Positions 30,523-39,690 are shown, counted from the first letter of the stretch. The stretch is DNA of 64,000 nt from Polynucleobacter sp. AP-Jannik-300A-C4 (GCF_018688335.1 NZ_CP061316.1:1860001-1924000); one strand, 5' to 3'. Program-made: numbers and translations. The notes: generated from the sequence alone by a model not told the origin.

Positions 30523-31968
30523 TTAATAACGGTAGTGGTCAGCCTTATAAGGGCCTTCCTTCGTTACGCCAATGTAAGAGGCTTGCTGATCTGACAGTAC
30601 AGTTAGCTGTGCATTCAATGTCTTGAGCTGCAAACGAGCAACCTTCTCATCCAAATGCTTAGGCAATGTGTAAACGCCGACTGGGTATTTATCTGTGCCA
30701 ACTGCATTCCACAACTCGATCTGTGCAATCACTTGGTTCGCAAATGAAGAGCTCATGACATAAGATGGGTGACCTGTACCGCAACCAAGGTTAACCAAAC
30801 GGCCTTTAGCCAAGATGATGATGCGCTTCTCAGGGTTTCCATTGGCTGCTGGGAAAATTACGTGATCAACTTGTGGCTTAATTTCTTCCCACTTGTATTT
30901 CTCGATACCAGCCACATCAATCTCGTTATCGAAGTGTCCAATGTTACAAACGATAGCTTGGTTCTTCATCTTCACCATGTGGTCATGTGTAATCACATGA
31001 TAGTTACCAGTTGCTGAAACAAAGATGTCTGCCTTATCTGCAGCGTAGTCCATTGTCACTACGCGATAGCCTTCCATCGCTGCTTGTAATGCACAGATTG
31101 GATCCACTTCAGTAACCCAAACTTGAGCAGACAAAGCACGTAGAGCTTGAGCTGAACCTTTACCTACATCGCCGTAACCACAAACCACGGCAACCTTACC
31201 GGCAACCATTACGTCAGTAGCACGCTTGATCGCATCAACCAAAGATTCGCGGCAACCATAGAGGTTATCGAACTTACTCTTAGTAACAGAATCATTCACG
31301 TTAATTGCTGGGAACTTCAAGTCACCTTTTGCGAACATCTGATAGAGACGATGTACACCAGTAGTAGTTTCTTCAGTTACGCCTTTTACTTTTTCTAAGC
31401 GTGTGGAATACCAAGTTGGGTCTTGTGCTAATTTCTTTTTAATGGCAGAAAACAAAATGGTTTCTTCTTCGCTTGTTGGGTGATTCAAGCAAGCCTGATC
31501 TTTTTCAGCACGTGCGCCAAGGTGCAGTAGCAAGGTTGCATCGCCGCCGTCATCCAAAATCATATTGGTGAAGCCGCCATCAGCCCACTCAAAAATACGG
31601 TGGGTGTAATCCCAATACTGCTCAAGAGTCTCGCCCTTGATGGCAAACACTGGTGTGCCATTTGCAGCAATTGCTGCAGCAGCGTGATCTTGTGTGGAGA
31701 AAATATTGCAAGAGGCCCACTGCACTTCAGCGCCGAGCGCTTCAAGCGTCTCGATCAATACTGCCGTTTGAATGGTCATGTGCAATGAACCAGTGATGCG
31801 TGCACCACGCAATGGCTGCTGCGATGCAAACTCGTCGCGAATTGCGATGAGACCTGGCATTTCAGTTTCAGCAATGGCAATTTCTTTACGACCAAAATCA
31901 GCCAAAGAAATATCAGCAATAGCGCAGCGGGTTGCTACAAAGTTGTTTAAATCGGAAACGGTACTCAT
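30523..31968 (-). CDS. ahcY: S-adenosylhomocysteine hydrolase
   Basis: NAD-dependent enzyme cleaving SAH to adenosine and homocysteine, relieving product inhibition of methyltransferases. 481 residues from the ATG at 31968, which has GGAG 5 nt upstream; an open 20-codon extension upstream is riboswitch leader, not protein. Features are [18 protein letters not shown], the NAD-binding [13 protein letters not shown] (about 260) and the C-terminal KADHYRY. The length includes the ~40-residue insert usual for bacterial enzymes. Expression is expected to rise with SAH through the leader RNA at 32037-32140. Confidence 0.97.
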   Translation of the reverse strand: MSTVSDLNNFVATRCAIADISLADFGRKEIAIAETEMPGLIAIRDEFASQQPLRGARITGSLHMTIQTAVLIETLEALGAEVQWASCNIFSTQDHAAAAIAANGTPVFAIKGETLEQYWDYTHRIFEWADGGFTNMILDDGGDATLLLHLGARAEKDQACLNHPTSEEETILFSAIKKKLAQDPTWYSTRLEKVKGVTEETTTGVHRLYQMFAKGDLKFPAINVNDSVTKSKFDNLYGCRESLVDAIKRATDVMVAGKVAVVCGYGDVGKGSAQALRALSAQVWVTEVDPICALQAAMEGYRVVTMDYAADKADIFVSATGNYHVITHDHMVKMKNQAIVCNIGHFDNEIDVAGIEKYKWEEIKPQVDHVIFPAANGNPEKRIIILAKGRLVNLGCGTGHPSYVMSSSFANQVIAQIELWNAVGTDKYPVGVYTLPKHLDEKVARLQLKTLNAQLTVLSDQQASYIGVTKEGPYKADHYRY

Positions 31969-31973
31969 GAATG

Positions 31974-32002
31974 CTCCAGCTAAAGACGATCCAATGCTGG
32001 AG
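31974..32002 (-). promoter_or_regulatory. Hairpin hiding the ahcY ribosome binding site
   Basis: On the minus strand CTCCAGC (32002-31996) can pair over 7 bp with GCTGGAG (31980-31974). The second arm contains the GGAG Shine-Dalgarno site of ahcY, so this fold would block translation and is the likely OFF state of the SAH riboswitch platform. Confidence 0.6.
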
Positions 32003-32008
32003 TAGGAA

Positions 32009-32040
32009 CTCGCTAGCCATTGAATCATGGGTTAGCGAGC
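32009..32040 (-). promoter_or_regulatory. Alternative hairpin overlapping the SAH riboswitch pseudoknot strand
   Basis: CTCGCTAACC (32039-32030) can pair with GGCTAGCGAG (32018-32009) over 10 positions with one mismatch. The first arm shares bases 32037-32039 with the pseudoknot strand CGCTC, so ligand-stabilised pseudoknot and this hairpin compete. It lies just upstream of the hairpin that hides the ribosome binding site and probably forms part of the expression platform. Confidence 0.5.
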
Positions 32041-32140
32041 GCAGTTGCAATTAGCAAACTCTGGGGTTACCTAGGAGTCCACTCCCTTCAAGCCTGGGGA
32101 AACACTGGTTCTCAGTATTCCTTGCAACGCTCCTTGAAGG
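32037..32140 (-). promoter_or_regulatory. SAH riboswitch aptamer upstream of ahcY-metF
   Basis: The minus-strand leader fits the S-adenosylhomocysteine riboswitch class. P1 is an 8-bp perfect helix, CCTTCAAG (32140-32133) with CTTGAAGG (32092-32085). Directly inside P1 is the conserved GAGCGTTGCAA, and the P2 hairpin follows (GGAA...TTTCC with loop AGAAC). CCCAGG precedes the 3' strand of P1. A small GGAG-TGGA-CTCC hairpin follows P1. The downstream strand TTGCAACTGCGCTC (32050-32037) complements GAGCG and TTGCAA and closes the pseudoknot. Gene context (ahcY then metF) is the classic one. In this class, SAH binding raises expression. Confidence 0.9.
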
Positions 32141-32149
32141 TATGACGAA

Positions 32150-32155
32150 ATTGTA
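32150..32155 (-). promoter_or_regulatory. Probable -10 element of the ahcY riboswitch transcript
   Basis: TACAAT on the minus strand, one base off the consensus, lies 9 bases before the first base of the SAH aptamer P1 helix, placing the transcript start next to the aptamer. No good -35 hexamer is seen at 16-18 bp. Confidence 0.45.
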
Positions 32156-32220
32156 ATCAATTTCGCCATATTTCGCCTCAATACCACTACATACTGCAAA
32201 TTTACTGCCTAGAAAGCAGA

Positions 32221-33387
32221 TTACAAGCCGGCTGCTGCACGTAAGGCAGGCGCCTTATCGCACTGCTCCCAAGTAAATTCTGGCTCTTCACGACCAAAGT
32301 GACCATAAGCAGCAGTCTTACGATAAATCGGACGTAATAGGTTCAGCATCTTGACGATGCCCTTTGGACGCAAGTCAAAGTGCTCAGAAACCAGCTGTGC
32401 AATCTTCTCGTCAGAAATCTTGCCAGTACCGAAAGTACTCACCATTACTGAAGTTGGTTTAGCCACACCAATCGCGTAAGAGATCTGAATCAAGCACTTG
32501 CTTGCCAAACCAGCAGCAACGACGTTCTTTGCCACATAGCGACCAGCATACGCAGCGGAACGGTCAACCTTGGAAGGATCCTTCCCAGAGAAGGCGCCAC
32601 CACCGTGAGGAGCTGCACCGCCGTAGGTATCCACAATGATCTTGCGACCTGTCAAACCACAATCGCCTTGCGGGCCGCCGATCACAAATCGACCTGTTGG
32701 GTTTACTAAGAAATTAATCGCGCCTTTGATCAAATGCTTTGGCAACACTGGTTTGATGATTTCTTCGATCACTGCTTCGCGCAATTTCTCGAGAGAGATT
32801 TCTTCATCATGTTGTGTGGAGAGAACTACTGTATCGATTGAGTCAGGCTTGCCATCCACATAGCGCAAGGTCACTTGAGACTTCGCATCTGGACGCAACC
32901 AGTTCAAACGGCCGTCACGGCGAAGTTGAGACTGACGCTCTACCAAGCGGTGGGACAAGTGAATTGGCAAAGGCATGAGCTCTGCAGTTTCATCACAGGC
33001 GTAACCAAACATCAAACCTTGGTCACCAGCACCTTGGTCTAAGCCGTCATCATGAGCCTTGTCTACACCCTGTGCGATATCAGGACTTTGCTTGTCATAA
33101 GCAACCAACACGGCACAACCTTTGTAATCAATACCGTAGTCAGTATTGTCGTAACCAATTTCACGCAAAGTATTACGAGCTACTTGAATGTAATCCACAT
33201 TGGCATTCGTTGTAATCTCACCAGCCAACACTACTAAGCCGGTATTACACAAAGTTTCTGCAGCAACGCGCGCAGTTGGGTCCTGAGCCAGGATCGAATC
33301 CAAGATGGCATCAGAGATTTGGTCTGCTACTTTATCGGGGTGACCTTCAGAAACCGATTCTGAGGTAAAGAAGTAATCATTTGCCAT
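32221..33387 (-). CDS. metK: S-adenosylmethionine synthetase
   Basis: Makes SAM from methionine and ATP. 388 residues, normal length. The start [21 protein letters not shown] and the signature [12 protein letters not shown] (about 118), then [23 protein letters not shown] (P-loop-like phosphate site, about 262), are all intact. AAAGGA lies 8 nt before the ATG. The leader carries a strong promoter and a SAM-II-like aptamer, so feedback repression by SAM is expected. It lies directly upstream of the ahcY-metF riboswitch unit, with about 80 bp between its stop and the aptamer. Confidence 0.97.
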   Translation of the reverse strand: MANDYFFTSESVSEGHPDKVADQISDAILDSILAQDPTARVAAETLCNTGLVVLAGEITTNANVDYIQVARNTLREIGYDNTDYGIDYKGCAVLVAYDKQSPDIAQGVDKAHDDGLDQGAGDQGLMFGYACDETAELMPLPIHLSHRLVERQSQLRRDGRLNWLRPDAKSQVTLRYVDGKPDSIDTVVLSTQHDEEISLEKLREAVIEEIIKPVLPKHLIKGAINFLVNPTGRFVIGGPQGDCGLTGRKIIVDTYGGAAPHGGGAFSGKDPSKVDRSAAYAGRYVAKNVVAAGLASKCLIQISYAIGVAKPTSVMVSTFGTGKISDEKIAQLVSEHFDLRPKGIVKMLNLLRPIYRKTAAYGHFGREEPEFTWEQCDKAPALRAAAGL

Positions 33388-33392
33388 TGCAT

Positions 33393-33443
33393 ATTCCTTT
33401 AAAAATTAACACGATCATTGGGACAACTCGACGTGCCAGGAAT
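33393..33443 (-). promoter_or_regulatory. Possible metK ribosome-binding-site sequestering helix
   Basis: ATTCCT (33443-33438), just 3' of the SAM-II-like aptamer, is the exact complement of AGGAAT (33398-33393), which contains the metK Shine-Dalgarno site. The six pairs would close a loop of 39 nt; this is a candidate OFF structure only. Confidence 0.35.
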
Positions 33444-33449
33444 TTCAAC

Positions 33450-33505
33450 GGCGACGCTTTAGCAGAATTTATGAATCGCCCTGCAAGTTGCCTTAACTCA
33501 GCGAT
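33450..33505 (-). promoter_or_regulatory. SAM-II-like riboswitch aptamer upstream of metK
   Basis: The minus-strand metK leader contains, in order and at near-canonical spacing, the boxes of the SAM-II class: TGAGTTAA, TTGCAG, CATAAAT and GCTAAA. P1 is ATCGC (33505-33501) with GCGAT (33479-33475). The pseudoknot helix P2b is GCAG (33484-33481) with CTGC (33465-33462), followed by the conserved TAAA. A P2a pairing GGC (33492-33490) with GCC (33452-33450) is possible but its linker is a little long. One difference from the remembered consensus UGAUUUAA is a G for the fourth base. GGCGA (33480-33476) can pair instead with TCGCC (33454-33450), which is incompatible with P1. The promoter start coincides with base 33505. 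Confidence 0.72.
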
Positions 33506-33511
33506 GGTGCA

Positions 33512-33541
33512 ATTTTATCCGAAAAATGCTTTATTTATCAA
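33512..33541 (-). promoter_or_regulatory. Sigma-70 promoter of metK
   Basis: TTGATA (33541-33536) and TAAAAT (33517-33512) with an 18-bp spacer on the minus strand. The predicted start, 7 bases after the -10, is A33505, which is exactly the first base of the aptamer P1 helix. The 5' leader of metK would be about 118 nt. Confidence 0.75.
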
Positions 33542-33590
33542 GCTAGATCGGAAATTTGGCCCTAGCGCTGGCATTGAATATCATTAGAGG

Positions 33591-34451
33591 GTGCGCAAAT
33601 TCCTTCTTAAGCTAACCCTCGCTGCAATAGCGGTATTACCCTTATTCCTAGTTCAGGTAATTGGGGCTGCTTTAGGGGTTCTGGCTTATGTGGGCTCCAA
33701 GCAATATCGATCACTTTTTCGTCCTCAATACGAGGCCGTTATTAAAAGTCATCATTTGCCCCTGCAAATCTGGCGTGCGACTGCTGCATCTGGGCAACTC
33801 TTCTCTGACAGTTTGTGGATTTGGCGAAATCCCAAAAAAGCACTTTCCCTTGTTGAAGTACAAGACTGGGATCTCGTTGAAGCAGCTATCAATGAAGGAC
33901 ATGGCTTAGTCATGCTCACACCCCACCTTGGCGGCTTTGAAATTATTCCTCGGGTACTTGCGCAGCACTTCCCCGCCACCATTCTTTATCGTCCGTCCCG
34001 CCAAGAATGGCTTAACGAAGTGGTGGAAGAGGGTCGCGCTTACCCCAATATGCATTTCGTACCAACGAACCTTAATGGCGTTCGTCAAATGACGCGAGCG
34101 CTGACACGTGGTGAAGCAATTGGCATTCTTCCAGATCAAGTCCCGAGCGGTGGTGAAGGTGTGTGGGTTCCTTTTTTTGGACGCCCTGCCTACACAACTC
34201 CACTTCCTGCACGCCTAGCCAATCGCAATAACACACCGGTTGTGATGTTTACTGCCAAACGTAAAGGGCTTGGTAAAGGCTGGCTCATGCAAGCTAAGAG
34301 ACTAGAGCCGCTTTCTGAAGACTCGACACTCGCAGCCACTGAACTCAACGTTGCCATTGAGAATGCAATCCTAGTTGCACCCAATCAATTCATCTGGGCC
34401 TATAACCGCTACAAACATCCCAGTGGAGCGGAATTACCACCGAGTAACTAG
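33591..34451 (+). CDS. LpxL/HtrB-family lipid A acyltransferase, paralogue 1
   Basis: Inner-membrane acyltransferase of 286 residues that adds a secondary acyl chain to lipid A. An N-terminal membrane anchor (about 5-30, LTLAAIAVLPLFLVQVIGAAL) is followed by the HX4E catalytic motif in LTPHLGGFEII (about 107) and by GILPDQVPSGGEGVWVPFFG. The only usable start is the GTG at 33591, as a stop lies two codons upstream; AGAGG abuts it with no spacer, which is unusual. Followed 25 bp later by a second, distinct member of the family. Confidence 0.9.
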   Translation: MRKFLLKLTLAAIAVLPLFLVQVIGAALGVLAYVGSKQYRSLFRPQYEAVIKSHHLPLQIWRATAASGQLFSDSLWIWRNPKKALSLVEVQDWDLVEAAINEGHGLVMLTPHLGGFEIIPRVLAQHFPATILYRPSRQEWLNEVVEEGRAYPNMHFVPTNLNGVRQMTRALTRGEAIGILPDQVPSGGEGVWVPFFGRPAYTTPLPARLANRNNTPVVMFTAKRKGLGKGWLMQAKRLEPLSEDSTLAATELNVAIENAILVAPNQFIWAYNRYKHPSGAELPPSN

Positions 34452-34476
34452 TTAATAAATTTATAATTTATTCAAC

Positions 34477-35376
34477 ATGACCTGGTTACAAAACGTTTTC
34501 AATTTTCTAGCACTCAGCTTACTGCGCCTGTTTGCTTTTTTGCCTTATGTTCTCACTATTTACATAGGTTATGGCCTTGGCTGGTTGGCGGCGCATATAC
34601 CCAATGAGCGTGCCAAGGTTGTTAAAACAAACCTACGTCTTTGCTTTCCTAATCTGAGCGAAGATGAAATTCATTCGCTTGCATTAGAACATTGGAAGTT
34701 ATTCGGACGCAGCGTCATCGAGAGAAGTCGTATTTGGCTTGGCAGCGGAAAGCAGATCACCAACATCGTCAGCATCAATTCTGAGATTACGCTGGGGGAT
34801 CGCAAACCACGTCTACTAATCAACCCACACTTTGTTGGGCTTGAAGGTGGCTTCATGGCACTATCGGTATTAGCAAGTCAGCATGATTGGCCTCGTGGTG
34901 CTGGCCTCTACCAAAATATGAAGAATCCTTTTTTCAATCAAAAAATGATTGAATGGAGAAATCGTTTTGGGGGGAAATCAATCGAGAGACAAAGTCGCTT
35001 GCGCGATTTGATCCGGGAAATTCAAACCGGGAACTTTATTTTTATTGCGCCTGACATTGATCTCGGTCCACGTGACTCGGTTTTTGTTCCCTTCTTTCGA
35101 ATTCAAACCAATACCATCACCTCAGTCTCACGCCTGGCTAGGCTCAGCGGTGCAGAAGTGTGCCTCATGACCACAACCTTAAATGCTGATCGGATGGGAT
35201 ATACCTGCAACATCAGCGCGCCCCTTCCCAATTTTCCAACAGATAATGTTGAGGCAGATACCGCACGCCTGAATAAATATATCGAAGACCTTGTTCGCGA
35301 AAGGCCTGCAGAGTACTATTGGGTACACAAGCGCTTTAAACATAGGCCGCCTGGCGAGCCTAGCCTTTACAACTAA
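34477..35376 (+). CDS. LpxL/HtrB-family lipid A acyltransferase, paralogue 2
   Basis: Second acyltransferase of the family, 299 residues. The membrane anchor spans about 8-38, the HX4E motif is in [11 protein letters not shown] (about 116), and [19 protein letters not shown] and [12 protein letters not shown] are conserved. It resembles the product at 57671-58558 much more than it does the one at 33591. Within an acyltransferase-acyltransferase-dapF run, so probably co-transcribed with dapF 11 bp downstream. Confidence 0.92.
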   Translation: MTWLQNVFNFLALSLLRLFAFLPYVLTIYIGYGLGWLAAHIPNERAKVVKTNLRLCFPNLSEDEIHSLALEHWKLFGRSVIERSRIWLGSGKQITNIVSINSEITLGDRKPRLLINPHFVGLEGGFMALSVLASQHDWPRGAGLYQNMKNPFFNQKMIEWRNRFGGKSIERQSRLRDLIREIQTGNFIFIAPDIDLGPRDSVFVPFFRIQTNTITSVSRLARLSGAEVCLMTTTLNADRMGYTCNISAPLPNFPTDNVEADTARLNKYIEDLVRERPAEYYWVHKRFKHRPPGEPSLYN

Positions 35377-35387
35377 TTGGAATTCTT

Positions 35388-36290
35388 TTGAGCACGAATT
35401 TAAACCTGTCTTCACGCAAATTACGCTTCACCAAAATGCATGGTGCGGGCAATGATTTCATTGTGCTCAATGGGATTGATCAAGATCTCAGCGCTATCAC
35501 TCGTGAACAATGGCAAAAGCTTGCCCATCGCCAGTTTGGTATTGGTGCGGATCAAATCCTGCTGGTTGAAAAAGCCACGCGCCCTGATGCCGATTTTCGT
35601 TATCGTATTTTTAATTCTGACGGTGGCGAGGTAGAGCAATGCGGTAATGGCTCGCGTTGCTTTGTTCGCTTTGTTCTCGACCAAGGTCTATCAACTAAAA
35701 ATCCTTTGCGCGTTGAAGTTGCGCATACAGTGCTTACACTTAAATCTCATGAAGATAGCCAGGTGGAAGTGGATATGGGCGCGCCGATTTTTGAGCACAG
35801 CCAAATTCCATTTAATGCGAGTGGCCTAGCAAGTAAGCAAGAGTTTCATGAAATGCTCTATGCATTACCTATTGCTACGCCTGCTGCACACGATAGCTGG
35901 ATAGGTGTTTTGTCGATGGGTAATCCCCATGCAGTTCAAGTGGTGGGTGATGTTGACAGCGCACCCGTTCTCGAAGAAGGTCCGTCAATCGAGAGAGATC
36001 CGGTATTTCCAAAAAGAGTGAATGCTGGCTACATGCAAGTGATCAATCGCAATGAAATTAAATTGCGCGTCTATGAGCGGGGCGCTGGTGAGACTCTTGC
36101 TTGTGGCACTGGCGCATGCGCTGCAGTAGTCTCCGGCATTCGTCGAGGCTTACTTGACTCCCCCGTCAAAGTGCACACCCGTGGCGGTGATTTGCAAATT
36201 GCCTGGGGCGGAATGTTTAATGAAGTGGCCCAGAGCGTCATCATGACTGGGCCAGCCATCACCGTGTTCGAGGGTGAAACACAAATCTAA
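35388..36290 (+). CDS. dapF: Diaminopimelate epimerase
   Basis: Interconverts LL- and meso-diaminopimelate for lysine and peptidoglycan. 300 residues. The two catalytic cysteines are in [10 protein letters not shown] (about 82) and [12 protein letters not shown] (about 240). [14 protein letters not shown] marks the N-terminus. The start is TTG at 35388, with GGA about 6 nt upstream; an internal ATG at the KMHGAG motif would remove conserved residues. In many Burkholderiales dapF is followed by DUF484 and xerC; here those two are 9 kb away. Confidence 0.95.
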   Translation: MSTNLNLSSRKLRFTKMHGAGNDFIVLNGIDQDLSAITREQWQKLAHRQFGIGADQILLVEKATRPDADFRYRIFNSDGGEVEQCGNGSRCFVRFVLDQGLSTKNPLRVEVAHTVLTLKSHEDSQVEVDMGAPIFEHSQIPFNASGLASKQEFHEMLYALPIATPAAHDSWIGVLSMGNPHAVQVVGDVDSAPVLEEGPSIERDPVFPKRVNAGYMQVINRNEIKLRVYERGAGETLACGTGACAAVVSGIRRGLLDSPVKVHTRGGDLQIAWGGMFNEVAQSVIMTGPAITVFEGETQI

Positions 36291-36329
36291 AGGGTAGAAC
36301 TGCAGAAACTACTGCTACTGCTCTTTAAA

Positions 36330-36998
36330 TTAAATTCCGTATTTCTCGCGATAGGCTTTCACTGCTGGAAGATACTTTGTTAACTCGGCATTGCTCGAGG
36401 CAGTTAAGAAGGCCATCAGGTCTGCCAGGTTTGCAATTGCTACAACCGGCAAACCAAACTCTTGCTCCACTGCTTGCACTGCTGACTTATCGCCAATCTC
36501 TGTAGCCGTACCGGACTTCTCCATACGATCCAAAGCAATCAATACCGCCGCCGGCTCAGCACCCGCATCCCGAATCAACTTCACAGACTCGCGTACAGAT
36601 GTCCCGGCTGAGATCACATCATCAATGATGACCACCTTGCCTTTAACTGGAGCACCCACCAGTGAGCCTCCCTCGCCATGATCTTTGGCTTCTTTACGGT
36701 TGTAGGCATATGGAACATTGCGGCCAGCATCGGCTAAAGCAATTGCAGTGGCAGCAGCCAAAGTGATGCCTTTATAAGCTGGGCCGTACAGCATGTCATA
36801 TTGAAGACCAGACTCTTGCAAAGCCTTGGCGTAATACTTTCCTAGCGCACTTAGGCGGGTACCATCATTGAATCCGCCCGCATTAAAGAAATAAGGAGAA
36901 AGGCGCCCCGCTTTAGTTTTAAACTCCCCAAACGACAAAACATTTGCCTCCAAAGCAAATTGAATAAAGTTATCTTGATTAGAATTTTTTGAGCTCAT
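36330..36998 (-). CDS. pyrE: Orotate phosphoribosyltransferase
   Basis: Pyrimidine pathway enzyme of 222 residues joining orotate to PRPP. The PRPP motif VVIIDDVISAGTSVRE (about 122) and the loop NRKEAKDHGEGG (about 100) are intact; LSPYFFNAGGFNDG is the N-terminal signature. Start codons of pyrE and the divergent exonuclease gene are only 8 bp apart, so each promoter must lie in the other's coding sequence. Confidence 0.95.
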   Translation of the reverse strand: MSSKNSNQDNFIQFALEANVLSFGEFKTKAGRLSPYFFNAGGFNDGTRLSALGKYYAKALQESGLQYDMLYGPAYKGITLAAATAIALADAGRNVPYAYNRKEAKDHGEGGSLVGAPVKGKVVIIDDVISAGTSVRESVKLIRDAGAEPAAVLIALDRMEKSGTATEIGDKSAVQAVEQEFGLPVVAIANLADLMAFLTASSNAELTKYLPAVKAYREKYGI

Positions 36999-37006
36999 AG
37001 GCCTAT

Positions 37007-37789
37007 ATGTTACGCATCATTTCTGCCAACCTCAACGGTATCCGCTCCGCGGTCAAAAAAGGCTTTATGCCATGGGTGGTGAAGCAAAAGGCGGACTTTG
37101 TCTGTATGCAGGAGCTCAAGGCTCAGCAAGACGATTTAGAAGATGCCATTCTGAATCCGGATGGGCTACACGGCTTTTTTCATCATGCCGAGAAAAAAGG
37201 CTATAGCGGGTGCGGCATCTATACCCCCCATAAGCCAGATGAGGTCCTATATGGCTATGGCAATGAGGAGTTCGATGCTGAAGGTCGCTATGTCGAGGCT
37301 CGATTCAAAAAGCTCTCTGTCATCTCGGTATACATGCCCTCAGGCTCAAGCTCGCCAGAAAGGCAGGAAGCAAAATATCGTTATCTAGACTCTTTCTTGC
37401 CACACTTGGTTGAACTCAAAAAGTCAGGGCGCGAAATTGTGCTGTGTGGGGACGTCAATATTGCCCACAACGAGATTGACCTTAAAAACTGGAAAGGCAA
37501 TCTGAAGAACTCAGGATTTTTACCCGAAGAGCGCGCTTGGCTGACAAACCTATTTGGCAAAATTGGCTACGTAGATGTCTATAGAAAACTAGAGCCCGAA
37601 GCGACTGACGCCTGCTACACCTGGTGGAGTAATCGGGGTCAAGCTTATGCAAAGAACGTGGGCTGGCGCATCGACTATCACATCACTACCCCAGGAATTG
37701 CGGGGAGCGCTAAAAATACTGCGGTGTATAAAGAAGAGCGTTTCTCAGATCATGCACCACTCACAGTAGATTACGACTGGTCTATTTAG
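37007..37789 (+). CDS. xth: Exodeoxyribonuclease III / AP endonuclease
   Basis: DNA repair enzyme of 260 residues (EEP fold) that cuts at abasic sites and degrades 3' ends. Active-site segments are LRIISANLNGIRSA (Asn), CMQELKAQ (metal-binding Glu), LCGDVNIAHNEIDL (catalytic Asp and Asn) and the C-terminal FSDHAPL (Asp-His). Its 3' end overlaps ampG by 8 bp in antiparallel. Spacing to divergent pyrE is 8 bp, in which an AGG could serve as ribosome binding site. Confidence 0.95.
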   Translation: MLRIISANLNGIRSAVKKGFMPWVVKQKADFVCMQELKAQQDDLEDAILNPDGLHGFFHHAEKKGYSGCGIYTPHKPDEVLYGYGNEEFDAEGRYVEARFKKLSVISVYMPSGSSSPERQEAKYRYLDSFLPHLVELKKSGREIVLCGDVNIAHNEIDLKNWKGNLKNSGFLPEERAWLTNLFGKIGYVDVYRKLEPEATDACYTWWSNRGQAYAKNVGWRIDYHITTPGIAGSAKNTAVYKEERFSDHAPLTVDYDWSI

Positions 37790-39116
37790 CGACTTGTGAA
37801 TCGTGTTTTTTGAATTCCACTACTTTGAAGTGGATGGTGAGCCAAATCAGAATTAAGACCGGCGCTCCAATAATTGCGGTACTGATAAAAAAACTTGCAT
37901 AGCCAAAGTTATTTACAAAAACGCCAGAAAATCCAGCCAGCCACTTTGGCAATAAGAGCATCATGGAGCTAAATAATGCGTACTGCGTTGCGGAGTACTG
38001 GATATTCGTCAAGGCCGATAAGAATGCGATGAACGCTGCCGAAGCTATTCCGGAACTCAGGTTATCCGCAGAGATCACCCAAACCAAGCCATGCAAATCG
38101 TGGCCCTGTGTCGCAAGCCAAGCAAATAATAAATTGCTGACGGCCGATAAAATTGCACCCAGCAACAAAATGCGCATCACACCAAAACGTAAAGTGAGTA
38201 CACCCCCAAGGAAGGCTCCAACTAATGTCATCACTACTCCAAAGACTTTACTAACAGCTGCGACCTCATCTTTGGTGTATCCCATATCTACATAAAATGG
38301 GTTAGCCATAATTCCCATCACCACATCACTAATACGATAGATGGCAATTAAAGACAAAATCAAAATAGCGTGCCAACCGTAACGCTTAATAAAGTCGGCA
38401 AATGGTTCAATCAAGGTTTGATGTAGCCATGCCTTTGCATTGCGCGCTTTTGCAAGCTCAATACGAACCGGCTCTTTACTAAATAAGGTAGTAATGACCC
38501 CCACCCCAATCGAGAGCGCCATACAAAGATAGGCAAATTGCCAGGCAGCCGGATCATATCCAGCAAGCCCAGATTCAGCACGGGCAGCCAACCAGAGAAC
38601 ACCTGCACCAGACCAAATCAATGCGAGGCGATAGCCCGTTTGATAGGTAGCGGCTAATGCTGCTTGATGATCACTATCTGCAGACTCAATCCGAAAAGCA
38701 TCTAAAGCAATATCTTGCGTTGCAGAACCAAAGGCAACCAGAAGAGCGCACCACACAATTGGTGTGAGTTGAGCTTTGGGATCAATGCTGGCCATGCCGA
38801 CCAAGCCAAGAATAATGAGCAACTGCGCAAAAAGCAGCCAGCTACGTCTTCTACCAAATAATGTTGATAACAAAGGGATGGGCAATCGATCTACTAAAGG
38901 GGCCCACATCCACTTAAACGCGTAGATCAAACCAACCCAAGTCAGATAACCAATCGTGCTGCGATCAATACCAGCCTCTCTTAGCCAAAAGCTCAAGGTT
39001 CCTAAAATAAGCAGCAAAGGTAGACCGGCGGAGAAGCCCAAGAAGAGCATTCGGAGGCATGGCCATTCGAGATAAACCCGAAAATCTTTCAGCCAGGACT
39101 GAAGGGCACTAAGCAC
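37782..39116 (-). CDS. ampG: AmpG-type muropeptide permease (MFS)
   Basis: Inner-membrane importer of 444 residues with about 12-14 TM segments, taking GlcNAc-anhydroMurNAc peptides into the cytoplasm for recycling. FLGFSAGLPLLLILGTLSFWLREAG and YLTWVGLIYAFKWMWAPLVDR are typical of AmpG. The start overlaps metW by 8 bp, placing it last in the slmA-metX-metW-ampG run. The Slt-type transglycosylase at 27010 could supply its substrate. Confidence 0.9.
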   Translation of the reverse strand: MLSALQSWLKDFRVYLEWPCLRMLFLGFSAGLPLLLILGTLSFWLREAGIDRSTIGYLTWVGLIYAFKWMWAPLVDRLPIPLLSTLFGRRRSWLLFAQLLIILGLVGMASIDPKAQLTPIVWCALLVAFGSATQDIALDAFRIESADSDHQAALAATYQTGYRLALIWSGAGVLWLAARAESGLAGYDPAAWQFAYLCMALSIGVGVITTLFSKEPVRIELAKARNAKAWLHQTLIEPFADFIKRYGWHAILILSLIAIYRISDVVMGIMANPFYVDMGYTKDEVAAVSKVFGVVMTLVGAFLGGVLTLRFGVMRILLLGAILSAVSNLLFAWLATQGHDLHGLVWVISADNLSSGIASAAFIAFLSALTNIQYSATQYALFSSMMLLLPKWLAGFSGVFVNNFGYASFFISTAIIGAPVLILIWLTIHFKVVEFKKHDSQVAK

Positions 39117-39690
39117 GTCGAACGCGGAACAGCGCTAGGCTTCCAAAAAGATTCGGCATCAAAGTAACCTGACGACCCTCATGCAAGATGCATTGATCCA
39201 GAATTTGGAGACCCAAGCTTGAGGCTAATTTTTCAAAATCAGCAACGGTAAGAACGCGCACATTAGGCGTGTTGTACCACTGGTAAGGCAAGCTTTTAGA
39301 AACTGGCATACGGCCAAAGCCAACTGCTAGGCGGTGTGACCAATGGCCAAAATTTGGGAAAGAAACAACTGACTCCTTGCCAACGCGCACCACTTCACGC
39401 AAGATCTTTTCAGTTTCGTGAATGGTTTGTAGTGTTTGAGAGAGTACAACCGTATCAAAACTATTGTTCTCAAAAAGTGCCAAACCGCCTTCAAGATTTT
39501 GCTGAATGACATTCAAACCTTTTTGCACACATGAGAGTACACGGGCATCATCAATCTCAACGCCATAAGCATGGACTGGCTTTTGTTTCTGCAAATACTC
39601 CAAGAAACTACCATCGCCGCAACCCAGGTCTAGCACTTCACTATTGGGCGCAATCCAGTTCGCTATCGCGGCAAAGTCAGCGCGCTTCAT
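39109..39690 (-). CDS. metW: MetW methyltransferase-like protein
   Basis: Protein of 193 residues paired with metX throughout Betaproteobacteria; reported to be needed for full MetX function in some species. SAM-binding motif [14 protein letters not shown] (about 20), then [12 protein letters not shown] and [11 protein letters not shown], diagnostic of MetW. It overlaps metX by 4 bp (ATGA) and ampG by 8 bp. Confidence 0.95.
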   Translation of the reverse strand: MKRADFAAIANWIAPNSEVLDLGCGDGSFLEYLQKQKPVHAYGVEIDDARVLSCVQKGLNVIQQNLEGGLALFENNSFDTVVLSQTLQTIHETEKILREVVRVGKESVVSFPNFGHWSHRLAVGFGRMPVSKSLPYQWYNTPNVRVLTVADFEKLASSLGLQILDQCILHEGRQVTLMPNLFGSLALFRVRRA

